A stretch of DNA of 64,000 nt, taken from the NCBI RefSeq assembly GCF_015905305.1, contig NZ_JADZLQ010000002.1:682001-746000 (forward strand), read 5' to 3'. Under the pieces are notes generated by a model. The model saw nothing but the letters and a program-made list of their open reading frames with translations. It searched no databases and was not told the DNA's origin. The stretch is from Pinirhizobacter soli (GTDB taxonomy: Bacteria > Pseudomonadota > Gammaproteobacteria > Xanthomonadales > Rhodanobacteraceae). A program made the position numbers and the translations under genes. Positions 36,891 through 45,519 of the stretch are shown here, in pieces. How positions within the stretch are numbered: position 1 is the first letter of the stretch; each line of letters begins with the position of its first letter.

Positions 36891-37747
36891 GCGCGCAGGG
36901 CTTCGAGCAGCCGAAGGTTCAATGCGTGCTGCCCGGACTGCCAGCCAGCCAGTTCCGCCCCGCCGACGAGCGGCTGGTCGTCCAGTGCACTCAGCCAGCG
37001 TTTGACCGGGTTGCGGTAACGATAGGCGGAAATCTCACCGGTAACATCGCTTCCCACCAGATTCCCTTGCAAGGCCTTGATCACCGCCAGCGCGTGGTCT
37101 TCGCAAAACACGCCCTGGTCCCAGTTGGTCCGGGCGACGCCGGGGGCGAACACGTCCTTGTCGATCGACAGGTACGTCGGTTCCTGCGCGTACTCGCGGC
37201 CGAAGGCATCGACCAGTTCATCGGGCGTGGCGAACGGCCGGAAGCGCGCGGCCAGCCCCAGGCGCCTGGCCCAGGAAACATCAACCCCGAGGCTCCAGTA
37301 AGTGAGCTTGCCGCGGCGCAACGGCGCCAGGTAGTTCTCCCAGGCATGCCGCGCTCCTATGTCGCTGGAGGTGATGCCCAGCACATGCACGTGGCTTACT
37401 TGTTCCAGCGCCGCCACGCGCCGCACCCACGAGCCGCAATGCACGCCCCAGGCAAAACGCATGTTGTCCGGATGATTGTCCAGCACCACCACCTGGAAAC
37501 GCCCTTCCCGGCCGCGACGTTCGATCAGGGGCAGCGACAAGTGATGGAAGTCGCCGCTACCCATGAACACCGTGCCGTGCCGCTCGGGAAGCATGGCGTC
37601 GAGCGCGGCGCCGAAACGCCGCATGGCGCGCCAAGTAGCGGCAAAGCGCAGGGATTCCTCCCATTCGCGCAGGGGCAACACCAATCGCGCCGGTAAGCTG
37701 CCGAGCGAGCCGTCCAGGTCCAGCACCACCGGTGCGCTGGCGATCAC
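36887..37747 (-). CDS. Arginase-fold metallohydrolase-like protein
   Basis: A 286-residue protein of unknown activity, from a GTG that overlaps the upstream stop (GTGA). The three metal-ligand regions of the ureohydrolase/histone deacetylase fold are preserved in modified form: GSGDFHH (63-69) for GGDHS, D90-N-H92-P-D94 for DAHxD, and SIDKDVF (194-200) for SxDxDxxDP. These suggest a binuclear metal site acting on an amide or guanidino group. It ends the four-gene minus-strand operon and converges on the DegT gene. A non-enzymatic role cannot be excluded. Confidence 0.78.
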   Translation of the reverse strand: MIASAPVVLDLDGSLGSLPARLVLPLREWEESLRFAATWRAMRRFGAALDAMLPERHGTVFMGSGDFHHLSLPLIERRGREGRFQVVVLDNHPDNMRFAWGVHCGSWVRRVAALEQVSHVHVLGITSSDIGARHAWENYLAPLRRGKLTYWSLGVDVSWARRLGLAARFRPFATPDELVDAFGREYAQEPTYLSIDKDVFAPGVARTNWDQGVFCEDHALAVIKALQGNLVGSDVTGEISAYRYRNPVKRWLSALDDQPLVGGAELAGWQSGQHALNLRLLEALRA

Positions 37748-38775
37748 GAGGCGGCCTCGGCTTCGAAACGGCCGGCCATGCGGCGCAGTACGGCACGCAG
37801 CAGGCGGTTGCGCGCGAACACCGCGTGTCGCGTCGGGGTAAACCGTGCGCCCAGCGATGCCTTCACCTCGGCGTCCGTCCAGCCGGCAACGTACGCCGAC
37901 AATCCGCGCTCGCGCGCATGGGCAAGATTGTGCATCCAGCTCACCGCATAAAGGTTATGCGTGCGTGCTTCCGGGTAAGCCAGGCCAATGTATTTGTCGA
38001 CCAGGCGGCCGCGATACTCGTAACAGAGGTTCCAGCCGATCAGGCGTCCGGCATGGCGGTAGAGGAACACCGTGCCGCCGCTGTCGGCATCGGTGAAGAG
38101 TCCCCGCAGGTAGGCCGGTTGCAGGCGGTCGAAGTGGATCTCGCTCTGCGCATAGACGTTTTCGTACAGCGCGATCATCTCATCCAGTTGCGCGGGCACC
38201 GCCAGCGCCGGCCCGGTCGCCACGGCCTGGATGTCCAGGTCCGCGCGGCTGCGCAGCTTGCGGCGGATGTTTTTTCGCCGCGACGCCGACAACCGCGCCA
38301 GGTAAGCGTCTTCGTCGGCGAAGTCGATCGGTACCCACGCCAGCGCCTGGCCGTCGAGCAGGACGAATCCTTCAGCCATGCAAGCCTGGGCGAAGGCCGC
38401 GGTCCAGGCGTTCTCCTCCGCCGATAACAACGGCGACTGGGCGGGAAGGTCCTTGACGATCAACAACGCACGGGCGCCGCCTTGCTCAACGCGCAGCTGG
38501 CGGGCCATCGCCAGCGGATCCGCGCCCGGCGGAAACAGCGCGTATTCACTCACCGTGGAACCCACGAAACGCGTGCGCCAGCGCAACAGGCGCGACAAGC
38601 CCGGCACGCGGCGCAACGATGCACGCATGGAGTCATCGGCGGTGGTCAGGAGGTCGAACGGCGTGTCGAACATCGGCACGCCATCGACGGAGGTTAGGCT
38701 GCGGAAGCCCGCCGGTGGCGCCAGGCTGAACTCGCGCAACAGGCCCCAGGGCTCGAGCTGGTTGATGAACGCCAT
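37744..38775 (-). CDS. GNAT-fold acyltransferase, FemAB/BioF2-like
   Basis: A 343-residue protein with the double-GNAT look of FemAB/BioF2-like ('acetyltransferase-6') proteins, which transfer acyl or aminoacyl groups to amines. The segment SRRKNIRRKLRSRADLDIQAV (about 163-183) is the hallmark basic stretch of this group, followed by the AGRLIGWNLCYEYRGRLVDKYIGLAYPEARTHNLY block that would form the acyl-binding core. It sits 23 nt after the class III aminotransferase and overlaps the arginase-fold gene by four bases. A role in N-acylating the product of the aminotransferases is inferred from context. Confidence 0.82.
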   Translation of the reverse strand: MAFINQLEPWGLLREFSLAPPAGFRSLTSVDGVPMFDTPFDLLTTADDSMRASLRRVPGLSRLLRWRTRFVGSTVSEYALFPPGADPLAMARQLRVEQGGARALLIVKDLPAQSPLLSAEENAWTAAFAQACMAEGFVLLDGQALAWVPIDFADEDAYLARLSASRRKNIRRKLRSRADLDIQAVATGPALAVPAQLDEMIALYENVYAQSEIHFDRLQPAYLRGLFTDADSGGTVFLYRHAGRLIGWNLCYEYRGRLVDKYIGLAYPEARTHNLYAVSWMHNLAHARERGLSAYVAGWTDAEVKASLGARFTPTRHAVFARNRLLRAVLRRMAGRFEAEAAS

Positions 38776-38798
38776 GCCCGGCCCCGGCTGCCTTGGCT

Positions 38799-40202
38799 TC
38801 AGGCTTTCTTCGCGCGCGTCAGCAGCTGGTCGAGCAGCGAGATCGCAAGGTCGATCTCCTCAAAGCTGATATCCAGCGACGGGGCGAAGGTGATCACGTT
38901 CTTGTACCAGCCACCCACATCCAGCACCAGGCCGATCTTCCGGCCCTGGTGATCCAGGTCGCCGGCAAGCCCGATGTCGACCATGCGGTCGAGCAGCGCC
39001 TTGTTGGGCGTGAAGCCGTCCTCGGTGCAGATCTCCGCGCGCAAGGCCAGGCCCAGGCCGTCGACGTCGCCGATTTCCTTGTGCCTCTTCTGCAGGTCAC
39101 GCAGGCCGGCGAGGAAATGCGCGCCCTTGGCAGGCACCGTGGTTTCGTAATCGAGTTCATAACCCATCTTGATCACTTCCAGTCCCAGCGAGGTGCCCAG
39201 CGGGTTGGAATTGAAGGTCGAATGGGTGGACCCCGGCGGGAAGATCTCTGGATTGATCAGCTCCTCGCGGGCCCACAGGCCCGAGAGGGGGTTCAGGCCG
39301 TTGGTGAGCGCCTTGCCGAAGACGATCACGTCGGGCGTTACGCCGAAATGCTCGATCGACCACAGCTTGCCGGTGCGCCAGAAACCCATCTGGATCTCAT
39401 CGACCACCATCAGGATGCCGTGCTTGTCCAGCACCTTCTTCATGCCCTGGAAGAAGCCCATCGGCGGCACCACATAGCCGCCGGTGCCCTGGATCGGCTC
39501 GACATAAAACGCAGCGTATTCGCTCTGGCCGGTCTTGGTGTCAAGCACACCGTTGTATTCGGATTCGAACAGGCGCGCGAACTGGTGCACGCAATGGTCG
39601 GAGTACTCTTCCGGCGTCATGCCCTTGGGACGGCGGAACGGATACGGGAACGGCAGGAACATCGCCCGATCACCGAAATGGCCGAAACGTCGGCGATAAC
39701 GATAACTGGATGTGATGGCCGAGGCAGCGAGCGTGCGCCCGTGGTAACCGCCTTCGAAGGCGAACATCAGCTGCTTGCCGTTGCAGGCATTGCGCACGAT
39801 TTTCAGGGAGTCTTCCACCGCCTGCGCGCCGCCCACATTGAAATGGCAGCGCCCCTTCAGGCCGAACTTCTTCTCCGCATCCTGCGCGATGGTCCTGGCG
39901 AGTTCGATCTTGGTCGGATGCAGGTACTGGCTTGCCACTTGCGGAAGCAGATCGATCTGCTCCTTCAGCTTGTCGTTCAGCCGCTTGTTGCCGTAACCGA
40001 AGTTGACCGCCGAGTACCACATCTGCAGGTCGAGGAAGGGTACGTTGGCGCTGTCGTAGATGAAACTTCCCTCGGCATGGCGGAAGATCTTCGGCGGATC
40101 GACATAGTGCACGGTGTCGCCGAACGAGCAGTACTTCGCTTCGTCGGCAAGCAGCTGCGCGTCGTCGTTGGCAATGATGGTGTCTTTGGGGAAGAGGGTC
40201 AT
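38799..40202 (-). CDS. Class III (omega) aminotransferase
   Basis: PLP enzyme of 467 residues of the class III family that typically acts on terminal amino groups (GABA, ornithine, lysine, diamines). GGAQAVEDSLKIVRN (124-138) replaces the usual SGTEAVE loop, FEGGYHGRT follows, the cofactor site VVDEIQMGF holds D268 and Q271, and the Schiff-base lysine K297 is in VIVFGKALTNG. The start at 40202 overlaps the HAD phosphatase stop (ATGA). It is the second aminotransferase in this cluster, so two different amine-forming steps are likely. Confidence 0.9.
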   Translation of the reverse strand: MTLFPKDTIIANDDAQLLADEAKYCSFGDTVHYVDPPKIFRHAEGSFIYDSANVPFLDLQMWYSAVNFGYGNKRLNDKLKEQIDLLPQVASQYLHPTKIELARTIAQDAEKKFGLKGRCHFNVGGAQAVEDSLKIVRNACNGKQLMFAFEGGYHGRTLAASAITSSYRYRRRFGHFGDRAMFLPFPYPFRRPKGMTPEEYSDHCVHQFARLFESEYNGVLDTKTGQSEYAAFYVEPIQGTGGYVVPPMGFFQGMKKVLDKHGILMVVDEIQMGFWRTGKLWSIEHFGVTPDVIVFGKALTNGLNPLSGLWAREELINPEIFPPGSTHSTFNSNPLGTSLGLEVIKMGYELDYETTVPAKGAHFLAGLRDLQKRHKEIGDVDGLGLALRAEICTEDGFTPNKALLDRMVDIGLAGDLDHQGRKIGLVLDVGGWYKNVITFAPSLDISFEEIDLAISLLDQLLTRAKKA

Positions 40203-40915
40203 GCGGGTAATTTCTCGGTGTGCAGCGGACGCGCGGTATGGGTGTCGGTAAGGCTGCCGTCCAGCAGCGAGGGCAACAGCGCGATGGCCTCCTCGAAGCT
40301 GGCGATCGGCGCATAGGGAATGCCCGCCGAACGGCAGTGTTCGATCAGGCGATGCTTGGCGAAGACGAAGTCCACGCGGTCGGCGGCGCAGAAGTCGGAC
40401 GCGCCATCGCCGATCAGCAGGGTGCGCGCCGGAGCCAGGGCCGCGCGCGATGCCACCGCGCATTTACAGGTGCCCGCGCCGCAGTCTGCGCTGCTGGAGG
40501 GGGATTGCAGCGTCCATTGCCTGGCACCTGCAGGCTGCAGGCGGTTGGCGGACACGGGCAGGTGGCCCAGGCCGTACCGGCCCAGGATGCGTGCGATGGC
40601 GTAGTCCAGGCCGTCGCTGACAATGCGCAGGCCCACGCGGCAATCGTGGGCTAGCTCGACAAAAGCCGCGAAGCCGTGGTCGATGCCCAGGGAGTCCAGG
40701 TGCGCGTCCAATTCGTCGCGCGAGACATCGAGCAAGCCCACCTGGCCTTGCATGCATTCGCGCGAACCGATGCGACCGGCGCGCCAGTCGTCTTCGAGTG
40801 CTTCCCAGCCGGGACGGCCGAAGCGCACCAACATCGAATCGATGACATCTTCCACCGCGACGGTGCCATCGAAGTCGCAGAGGATGGTCCACGGCGTGGA
40901 CGGGGTGATCAGCAC
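40199..40915 (-). CDS. HAD-IB family phosphatase (MtnX/phosphoserine phosphatase-like)
   Basis: Haloacid-dehalogenase phosphatase of 238 residues. The nucleophile motif is CDFDGT with D14 and D16, motif II is RIVSDGLDY, and motif IV is LLIGDGASDFCAA. The cap between motifs I and II has the helical IB-type layout of phosphoserine phosphatase and MtnX. The GTG at 40915 is chosen because AGGAG stands six bases before it; a TTG at 40945 gives ten extra residues and no ribosome site. It opens the four-gene minus-strand operon. The phosphorylated substrate is unknown. Confidence 0.87.
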   Translation of the reverse strand: MLITPSTPWTILCDFDGTVAVEDVIDSMLVRFGRPGWEALEDDWRAGRIGSRECMQGQVGLLDVSRDELDAHLDSLGIDHGFAAFVELAHDCRVGLRIVSDGLDYAIARILGRYGLGHLPVSANRLQPAGARQWTLQSPSSSADCGAGTCKCAVASRAALAPARTLLIGDGASDFCAADRVDFVFAKHRLIEHCRSAGIPYAPIASFEEAIALLPSLLDGSLTDTHTARPLHTEKLPA

Positions 40916-41046
40916 GCTGCGCTCCTGCGCACTAGGTTGACGCAAGGCTAGGTACGCAAGCTTTCGAGCCCCTTTCCATGTTCCTGCGATTTATAAACTA
41001 TGATCGCCGCACCGCTGAGGGGCGGCTGTTTTCTTATGGAATGCTT

Positions 41047-41817
41047 ATGAAATGCAGTGTGGCCGGCCTGCTTGGAGCCGGCATGGCGTTGGCCATTTTT
41101 GCCACGGAAAGCCTGGCGCAGGAAACGTCCACCTATGCCCTTGGCGTGGGTGTCGAGCGCATGCCTGGATGGGTGGGATCAAGCGACCATCGCAGCCAGG
41201 TGGTGCCCTACATCGACATCGACGTGCCACACCTGGGTTCCATTTCCACCACCGACGGCCTGGAGCTCGACCTGATCGACGGCGAGGCCTGGCATGGCGG
41301 CATCTATGGCAACTACCTGTGGGGACGCACGCGCGATTCGCTGGGCCAGCTTGGTGGGAAGATTCCCCCGTTGTCGCCGCGCATCCACGGCGGCGGTTAC
41401 CTGGAATACCGTTTCGACAAGACCTTCAGCATGGGCGCGCAGCTGTCGCACGATACGCAGGGAGCGGGCGTTTATACGGCCATTTACGGCGACGTCACCC
41501 TGCCCGGCTTCTGGTATGTCGAGCATTCGGTCGAAGTGCAGTGGAACGGCATGAACGGCGCGGCCATGCGCCGCTTCTTCGGCGTCACGCCGGACCAGGC
41601 GCGGGCCATCGGCACATCGCCCTGGCAACCGGGTGCCGGCGCGGAAAGCGCCACGATCGAATACGACGCCTTCATTCCCACCAGCCAGAAGACCGGCTTT
41701 GCGCTGGCCATCAACGTGGGCCGTTTGCAGGGTGACGCCGCGCGCAGCCCGCTGGTGCGCAGCTACGGTTCGGCCACGCAGGTCACCACGTCACTGGCGT
41801 GGCTGGTGCATTTCTGA
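41047..41817 (+). CDS. MipA/OmpV family outer-membrane protein
   Basis: A 256-residue exported beta-barrel protein with a signal peptide (about 1-24, ending ESLAQ) and the family opening YALGVGVERMPGWVGSSDHRSQVVPYIDI. Alternating strands and a terminal aromatic, SLAWLVHF, fit insertion by the BAM machinery. MipA in E. coli is a scaffold for murein enzymes; other members act as adhesins or osmoporins, so the role is open. A TATGAT hexamer at 40999-41004 in an AT-rich patch may be the -10 element. ATG 41041 is an alternative start two codons upstream. Confidence 0.88.
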   Translation: MKCSVAGLLGAGMALAIFATESLAQETSTYALGVGVERMPGWVGSSDHRSQVVPYIDIDVPHLGSISTTDGLELDLIDGEAWHGGIYGNYLWGRTRDSLGQLGGKIPPLSPRIHGGGYLEYRFDKTFSMGAQLSHDTQGAGVYTAIYGDVTLPGFWYVEHSVEVQWNGMNGAAMRRFFGVTPDQARAIGTSPWQPGAGAESATIEYDAFIPTSQKTGFALAINVGRLQGDAARSPLVRSYGSATQVTTSLAWLVHF

Positions 41818-42564
41818 CGGCAACTTCGGCACGGCCAGCAGCATCGCCGCCAGCGCCAGGTGCACGGCGGCGGAAAGGTAGGGCGCGGCAGCCTCGTTCA
41901 CCACTTCCACCGGCAACACGCGGTCGAGCAAGGCATTGGCAAGGTTCCATCCCCAGTGCAACCCCACCGCCAGCCATAGCGAACCGCTGCGCCACAGCGC
42001 CATGGCATAGGCCAGGCCGAAGCTTGCGAGCATCAGGCAATGGGACAACCCATCGCCAAGGCGATAAATGTGGTTGAGCATGAACATCAAGGCCGAGAAC
42101 GGCACGAACCACGCACCGCGCCAGCCAATGCGCGCAGCCCGGTACCAGAAGCCACGGGTAAGGATGTCCTCGGCGAACGATGGAATGAACGTGAACACCA
42201 CCGCCGTGCCCAGGGCCATGGCCAGTTCCATGGACGTTGTTTCCTCAAACGCGATTCGTGCCGGGCGATACACGCCCAGGGCAAGCCCCAGGCACGCCGC
42301 CACGTATTTGGCCAGGAGCGCCATCACCAGGCCGCCACCGAGCCAGGCCAGGTTGAACGGCCGCCATTCCAGCGCATAGGCCTGCCAGCCGCGAAAGCCC
42401 ATCCAGTGGCCAAGCGGCCACGCCAGCGCCACGGCGATCATCATCAGGCTGCCTTGCATGGCAAAGCTGCCGAACAGGCGCGCGCCCACGCCTTCGGCGG
42501 CCTGGTAGCAGGCGAACAGCAGGGCAAAGGCCAGCAATGTGCGCCGGCGCTCGCGGGAGAGCAT
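41791..42564 (-). CDS. CPBP family intramembrane glutamic endopeptidase
   Basis: Membrane protein of 257 residues with about seven to eight TM helices, of the CAAX-protease/bacteriocin-processing (Abi) family. The three catalytic motifs are present, the first altered: FAEDILTRG (E-D-x-x-x-R instead of EExxxR), FMLNH (FxxxH) and LHWGWNLAN (HxxxN). AGGGG seven bases before the ATG at 42564 sets the start; a TTG at 42600 is less likely. Its 3' end overlaps the convergent MipA gene by 27 nt. The function in this strain is unknown. Confidence 0.86.
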   Translation of the reverse strand: MLSRERRRTLLAFALLFACYQAAEGVGARLFGSFAMQGSLMMIAVALAWPLGHWMGFRGWQAYALEWRPFNLAWLGGGLVMALLAKYVAACLGLALGVYRPARIAFEETTSMELAMALGTAVVFTFIPSFAEDILTRGFWYRAARIGWRGAWFVPFSALMFMLNHIYRLGDGLSHCLMLASFGLAYAMALWRSGSLWLAVGLHWGWNLANALLDRVLPVEVVNEAAAPYLSAAVHLALAAMLLAVPKLPSEMHQPRQ

Positions 42565-42616
42565 GGATGACCCCTGTAACGGTGTGGTTCGGCGTTTCAA
42601 AGCCGCTAGCGTAATT

Positions 42617-42931
42617 TCAGCGATCGTCGCGCGTCCAGATGGCGCCGTCTTCTTCGCGGACGGGGAACACCGCGACCGGCTCCCAGGCCGGCGGACAGGT
42701 CACTTCGCCGGTGCGCAGGTCAAAGCGCGCGCCATGGCGAATGCACTCCACCTCGTATCCGATCACCGGCCCCCCGGCCAGCTCCCCGCCGTCATGGGTA
42801 CAGGTGTCCTCGATGGCATGCAGGTCGCCGTCGACGTTGTAGACGGCGATCGGGGTGTCCCCGTCGAAGACCACGCGGAACTCACCCGGCAGCAATTCGC
42901 TGCGCGTCCCCACTCGGATCCAGCCGTTCAC
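42617..42931 (-). CDS. Rieske [2Fe-2S] ferredoxin of the suf operon
   Basis: A 104-residue Rieske-type ferredoxin. The cluster ligands are in CTHDGGEL (Cys-x-His) and CIRHGARFD (Cys-x2-His), with the PVREEDGAIW tail of the NirD/bphF-like group. The GTG at 42931 overlaps the sufS stop (GTGA), so it is the last gene of the suf operon; Rieske genes at this place recur in Xanthomonadales. It may supply electrons to, or be a first client of, the SUF machinery. No dedicated partner oxygenase is nearby. Confidence 0.9.
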   Translation of the reverse strand: MNGWIRVGTRSELLPGEFRVVFDGDTPIAVYNVDGDLHAIEDTCTHDGGELAGGPVIGYEVECIRHGARFDLRTGEVTCPPAWEPVAVFPVREEDGAIWTRDDR

Positions 42932-44181
42932 GGGGCCACCAGCAGCCTGGATACCTTGCGCAGCGCGGCGACGAAGGCGTCGATTTCCTCGTGGGTGTTG
43001 TAGAACGCCAGCGAAGCCCGCAGGGTGGCCGGCACGCCGAAGAACTGCATCAACGGATGGGCGCAATGGTGCCCCGAGCGCACCGCCACCCCTTCCAGGT
43101 CGAGCAAGGTAGCCAGGTCGTTGGCATGCGCGCCGTCCAGCAGGAAGGAGATCACCGGCTCCTTGCCGGCCGCCGTACCGAACAGGCGGATGCCCGGCAA
43201 TTCGCTTAAGGCACTGGTGGCGTGGTCAAGGAGCGATTGCTCATGCGTCCCGATGGCGTCGAAGCCGACGCCTTCGAGGTAGTCGATAGCAGCGGCCACG
43301 CCGGCAAAACCGGCGATATTGGGCGTGCCGGCCTCGAAACGGTGTGGCGGCTCGGCGAACGTGGTGCCGTCGAAGCGGACCTCGCGGATCATCTCGCCAC
43401 CACCAAAGAACGGCGGCATGGCCTCGAGGAGTTCACGCCGGGCCCAGAGGGCGCCCGTTCCCGTGGGCGCCAGCATCTTGTGGCCGGTGATGGCATAGAA
43501 ATCACATCCCAGCCCTTGCACGTCGATGCGCCGGTGCGGCGCCGCCTGGGAGCCATCCACCAGCAGGGGAATGCCACGGCGACGGCACTCGCGTGCGATC
43601 TCGCGCACCGGGTTCACCGTGCCAAGCACGTTCGAGACATGCGCGACGCAGGCAAGCTTCACCTCCGGGGTGAGCAGCTCGAAGAATTTCTCCACGATGA
43701 GCTCGCCATTGGCATCGATCGGCGCTGCTTTTACCGTGGCGCCCGCACGGGCGGCCACCAGCTGCCAGGGCACGATGTTGGCGTGGTGTTCCATCACCGT
43801 GGTGAGGATCGCATCGCCGGCCTTTAGCCGCGGCAAGGCATAGCTGTAGGCCACCAGGTTGATCGACTGCGTGGTGCCTGAGGTAAGGATCACCTCATCG
43901 CGCGAGGGGGCATTGATGAAGCGGGCAAGGCGGTCGCGCGCGCCTTCGTAGGCGGATGTGGCTTCCTCGCCCAGTTGGTGCACGGCGCGGGCGACATTGG
44001 CGTTGTGTTCGCGGTAATGGCGATCCACCGCTTCGATCACGCTGCGCGGCTTCTGCGAGGTATTGGCGTTGTCGAAGTACACCAGCGGCTTGCCGTGCAC
44101 CGTGCGCGAGAGCAACGGGAAGTCCGCACGGATGCGCACGATGTCGAAGGGTGGAGCCGGATCGTGTAGCTTGGCGTTCAT
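42928..44181 (-). CDS. sufS: Cysteine desulfurase SufS
   Basis: PLP enzyme that takes sulfur from cysteine and holds it as a persulfide for Fe-S cluster assembly. The 417-residue protein has YFDNANTSQKP, VDGSQAAPHRRIDVQGLGCDF, the PLP lysine in AITGHKMLAPTGTGALW and the persulfide-forming cysteine in AVRSGHHCAHPLMQFF. This is the SufS (type II) arrangement rather than IscS. It lies nine bases downstream of sufD. No sufE or sufU follows within the operon, so the sulfur-transfer partner must be encoded elsewhere. Confidence 0.96.
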   Translation of the reverse strand: MNAKLHDPAPPFDIVRIRADFPLLSRTVHGKPLVYFDNANTSQKPRSVIEAVDRHYREHNANVARAVHQLGEEATSAYEGARDRLARFINAPSRDEVILTSGTTQSINLVAYSYALPRLKAGDAILTTVMEHHANIVPWQLVAARAGATVKAAPIDANGELIVEKFFELLTPEVKLACVAHVSNVLGTVNPVREIARECRRRGIPLLVDGSQAAPHRRIDVQGLGCDFYAITGHKMLAPTGTGALWARRELLEAMPPFFGGGEMIREVRFDGTTFAEPPHRFEAGTPNIAGFAGVAAAIDYLEGVGFDAIGTHEQSLLDHATSALSELPGIRLFGTAAGKEPVISFLLDGAHANDLATLLDLEGVAVRSGHHCAHPLMQFFGVPATLRASLAFYNTHEEIDAFVAALRKVSRLLVAP

Positions 44182-44190
44182 ACGGAATCC

Positions 44191-45519
44191 TTAAGCGTCA
44201 GCCATGCGCGGCAGGCGCTTGTCCAGCAGCTCGCCCAGGTGCTCACGCAGGCGCTCATCGCTGATGTCGGCCAGGGCCACACGGCAGAAGGCCAGGGTAA
44301 GCAGGCTGCGCGCCTGCGCAAGGCCGATGCCGCGCGACCGCAGATAGAACAGCGCGCGCTCGTCGAGCTGGCCGATGGTGGCGCCATGGGCAGCCTTCAC
44401 TTCGTCGGCGTAGATCTCAAGCTCCGGCTTGGTGTCGATCTCGGCGTCGGCGGAGAGCAGGAGATTCTTGTTGCTGAGCGCGGCGTCGCTACCGTCAGCG
44501 CCCTCGGCCACCACGATGGCACCGCGGAACACGCCGCGCGCACGGCCGTCGGCCACGCCGCGCCACAGGGCGTCGGAGGTGGTGTCGCGGCCGCCGTGGC
44601 GGATGCTGAGTTGTGTATCGACGTGCTGCCGCCGGCCGATCACGAACACACCGCGGGTCTCCAGGTGCGCGCCTTGGCCTGCCAGGTCGCAGGCCAGGTC
44701 GTGGCGCACCAGGGCGCCGCCCAGTTCCAGCGCATGTACCGTGGCCGATGCCCGCGCGCCGAGCTGGGCGCGGGTCCTGCGCACCAGGGTGGCAGCGACG
44801 CCAGCGTCCTGCACGATCAGCCAGCCCAGGCGGGCATCGTCGTGCACGGCAATATCGGTGACCAGCGTTGCCAGGTGGCTGGCCTCGCCCACGGCCACGT
44901 GGTGCTCGACCACGTCGACTGCAGCTTCGGCGCCGACATCGACGACGACGCGCAGGTGGCTACCGGCCTCGGCCTGGGTGCCGCCGGCGAACACCATGTG
45001 CAGCGGGGACGAAAGCTTGGCACCGGGTGCCACACGCACCACCACGCCATCGAAACCCAGCGCCGCATTGAGCTGGGCGAAAGCATCCGCCCGTTCGCGG
45101 TAATGCCGCGACAGCGCGAAACGCAAGGATTCAGGTTGCTCGCGCAGGGCGCGGGAAAGCGGCATCACCTGGAGTCCGGCGACATCCTGCGCAGTGGAGA
45201 GATCGGCGCGGAAGACGCCATCGACGAATACCAGCCGCGGCCCGTCGACACCCGGTAGCACGAAGCCCGTGCTATCAACGGTGGCGCGGAGGGCCGCGTC
45301 CACGTCGACCGGGCCGATGCGGCGCTGGCCGAGCGCACGCAGCGCCGTGTACTTCCAGGCTTCGATGCGTGTGTCCGGAAGCCCCCCGGCAGTGAATGCC
45401 GCCAGGTTTTCCGAGCGCGCCTGGGCGAGCCACGCGGGCTCGTCGCCCGGCGGGCGTGCCGCCGCGGCCTGGATCTGCGACTCGACCAGCGGCGTGCGCA
45501 GGGCAGTCGCCTCGCTCAT
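44191..45519 (-). CDS. sufD: Fe-S cluster assembly protein SufD
   Basis: Scaffold subunit of the SufBC2D complex, 442 residues. The N-terminal part, EPAWLAQARSENLAAFTAGGLPDTRIEAWKYTALRAL, and the right-handed beta-helix C-terminal core with KNLLLSADAEIDTKPELEIYADEVKAAHGATIGQLDERALFYLRSRGI are diagnostic; the latter includes the conserved His of AAHGAT that helps hold the nascent cluster. Its ATG overlaps the sufC stop (ATGA), so stoichiometric production with sufC is expected. Confidence 0.96.
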   Translation of the reverse strand: MSEATALRTPLVESQIQAAAARPPGDEPAWLAQARSENLAAFTAGGLPDTRIEAWKYTALRALGQRRIGPVDVDAALRATVDSTGFVLPGVDGPRLVFVDGVFRADLSTAQDVAGLQVMPLSRALREQPESLRFALSRHYRERADAFAQLNAALGFDGVVVRVAPGAKLSSPLHMVFAGGTQAEAGSHLRVVVDVGAEAAVDVVEHHVAVGEASHLATLVTDIAVHDDARLGWLIVQDAGVAATLVRRTRAQLGARASATVHALELGGALVRHDLACDLAGQGAHLETRGVFVIGRRQHVDTQLSIRHGGRDTTSDALWRGVADGRARGVFRGAIVVAEGADGSDAALSNKNLLLSADAEIDTKPELEIYADEVKAAHGATIGQLDERALFYLRSRGIGLAQARSLLTLAFCRVALADISDERLREHLGELLDKRLPRMADA

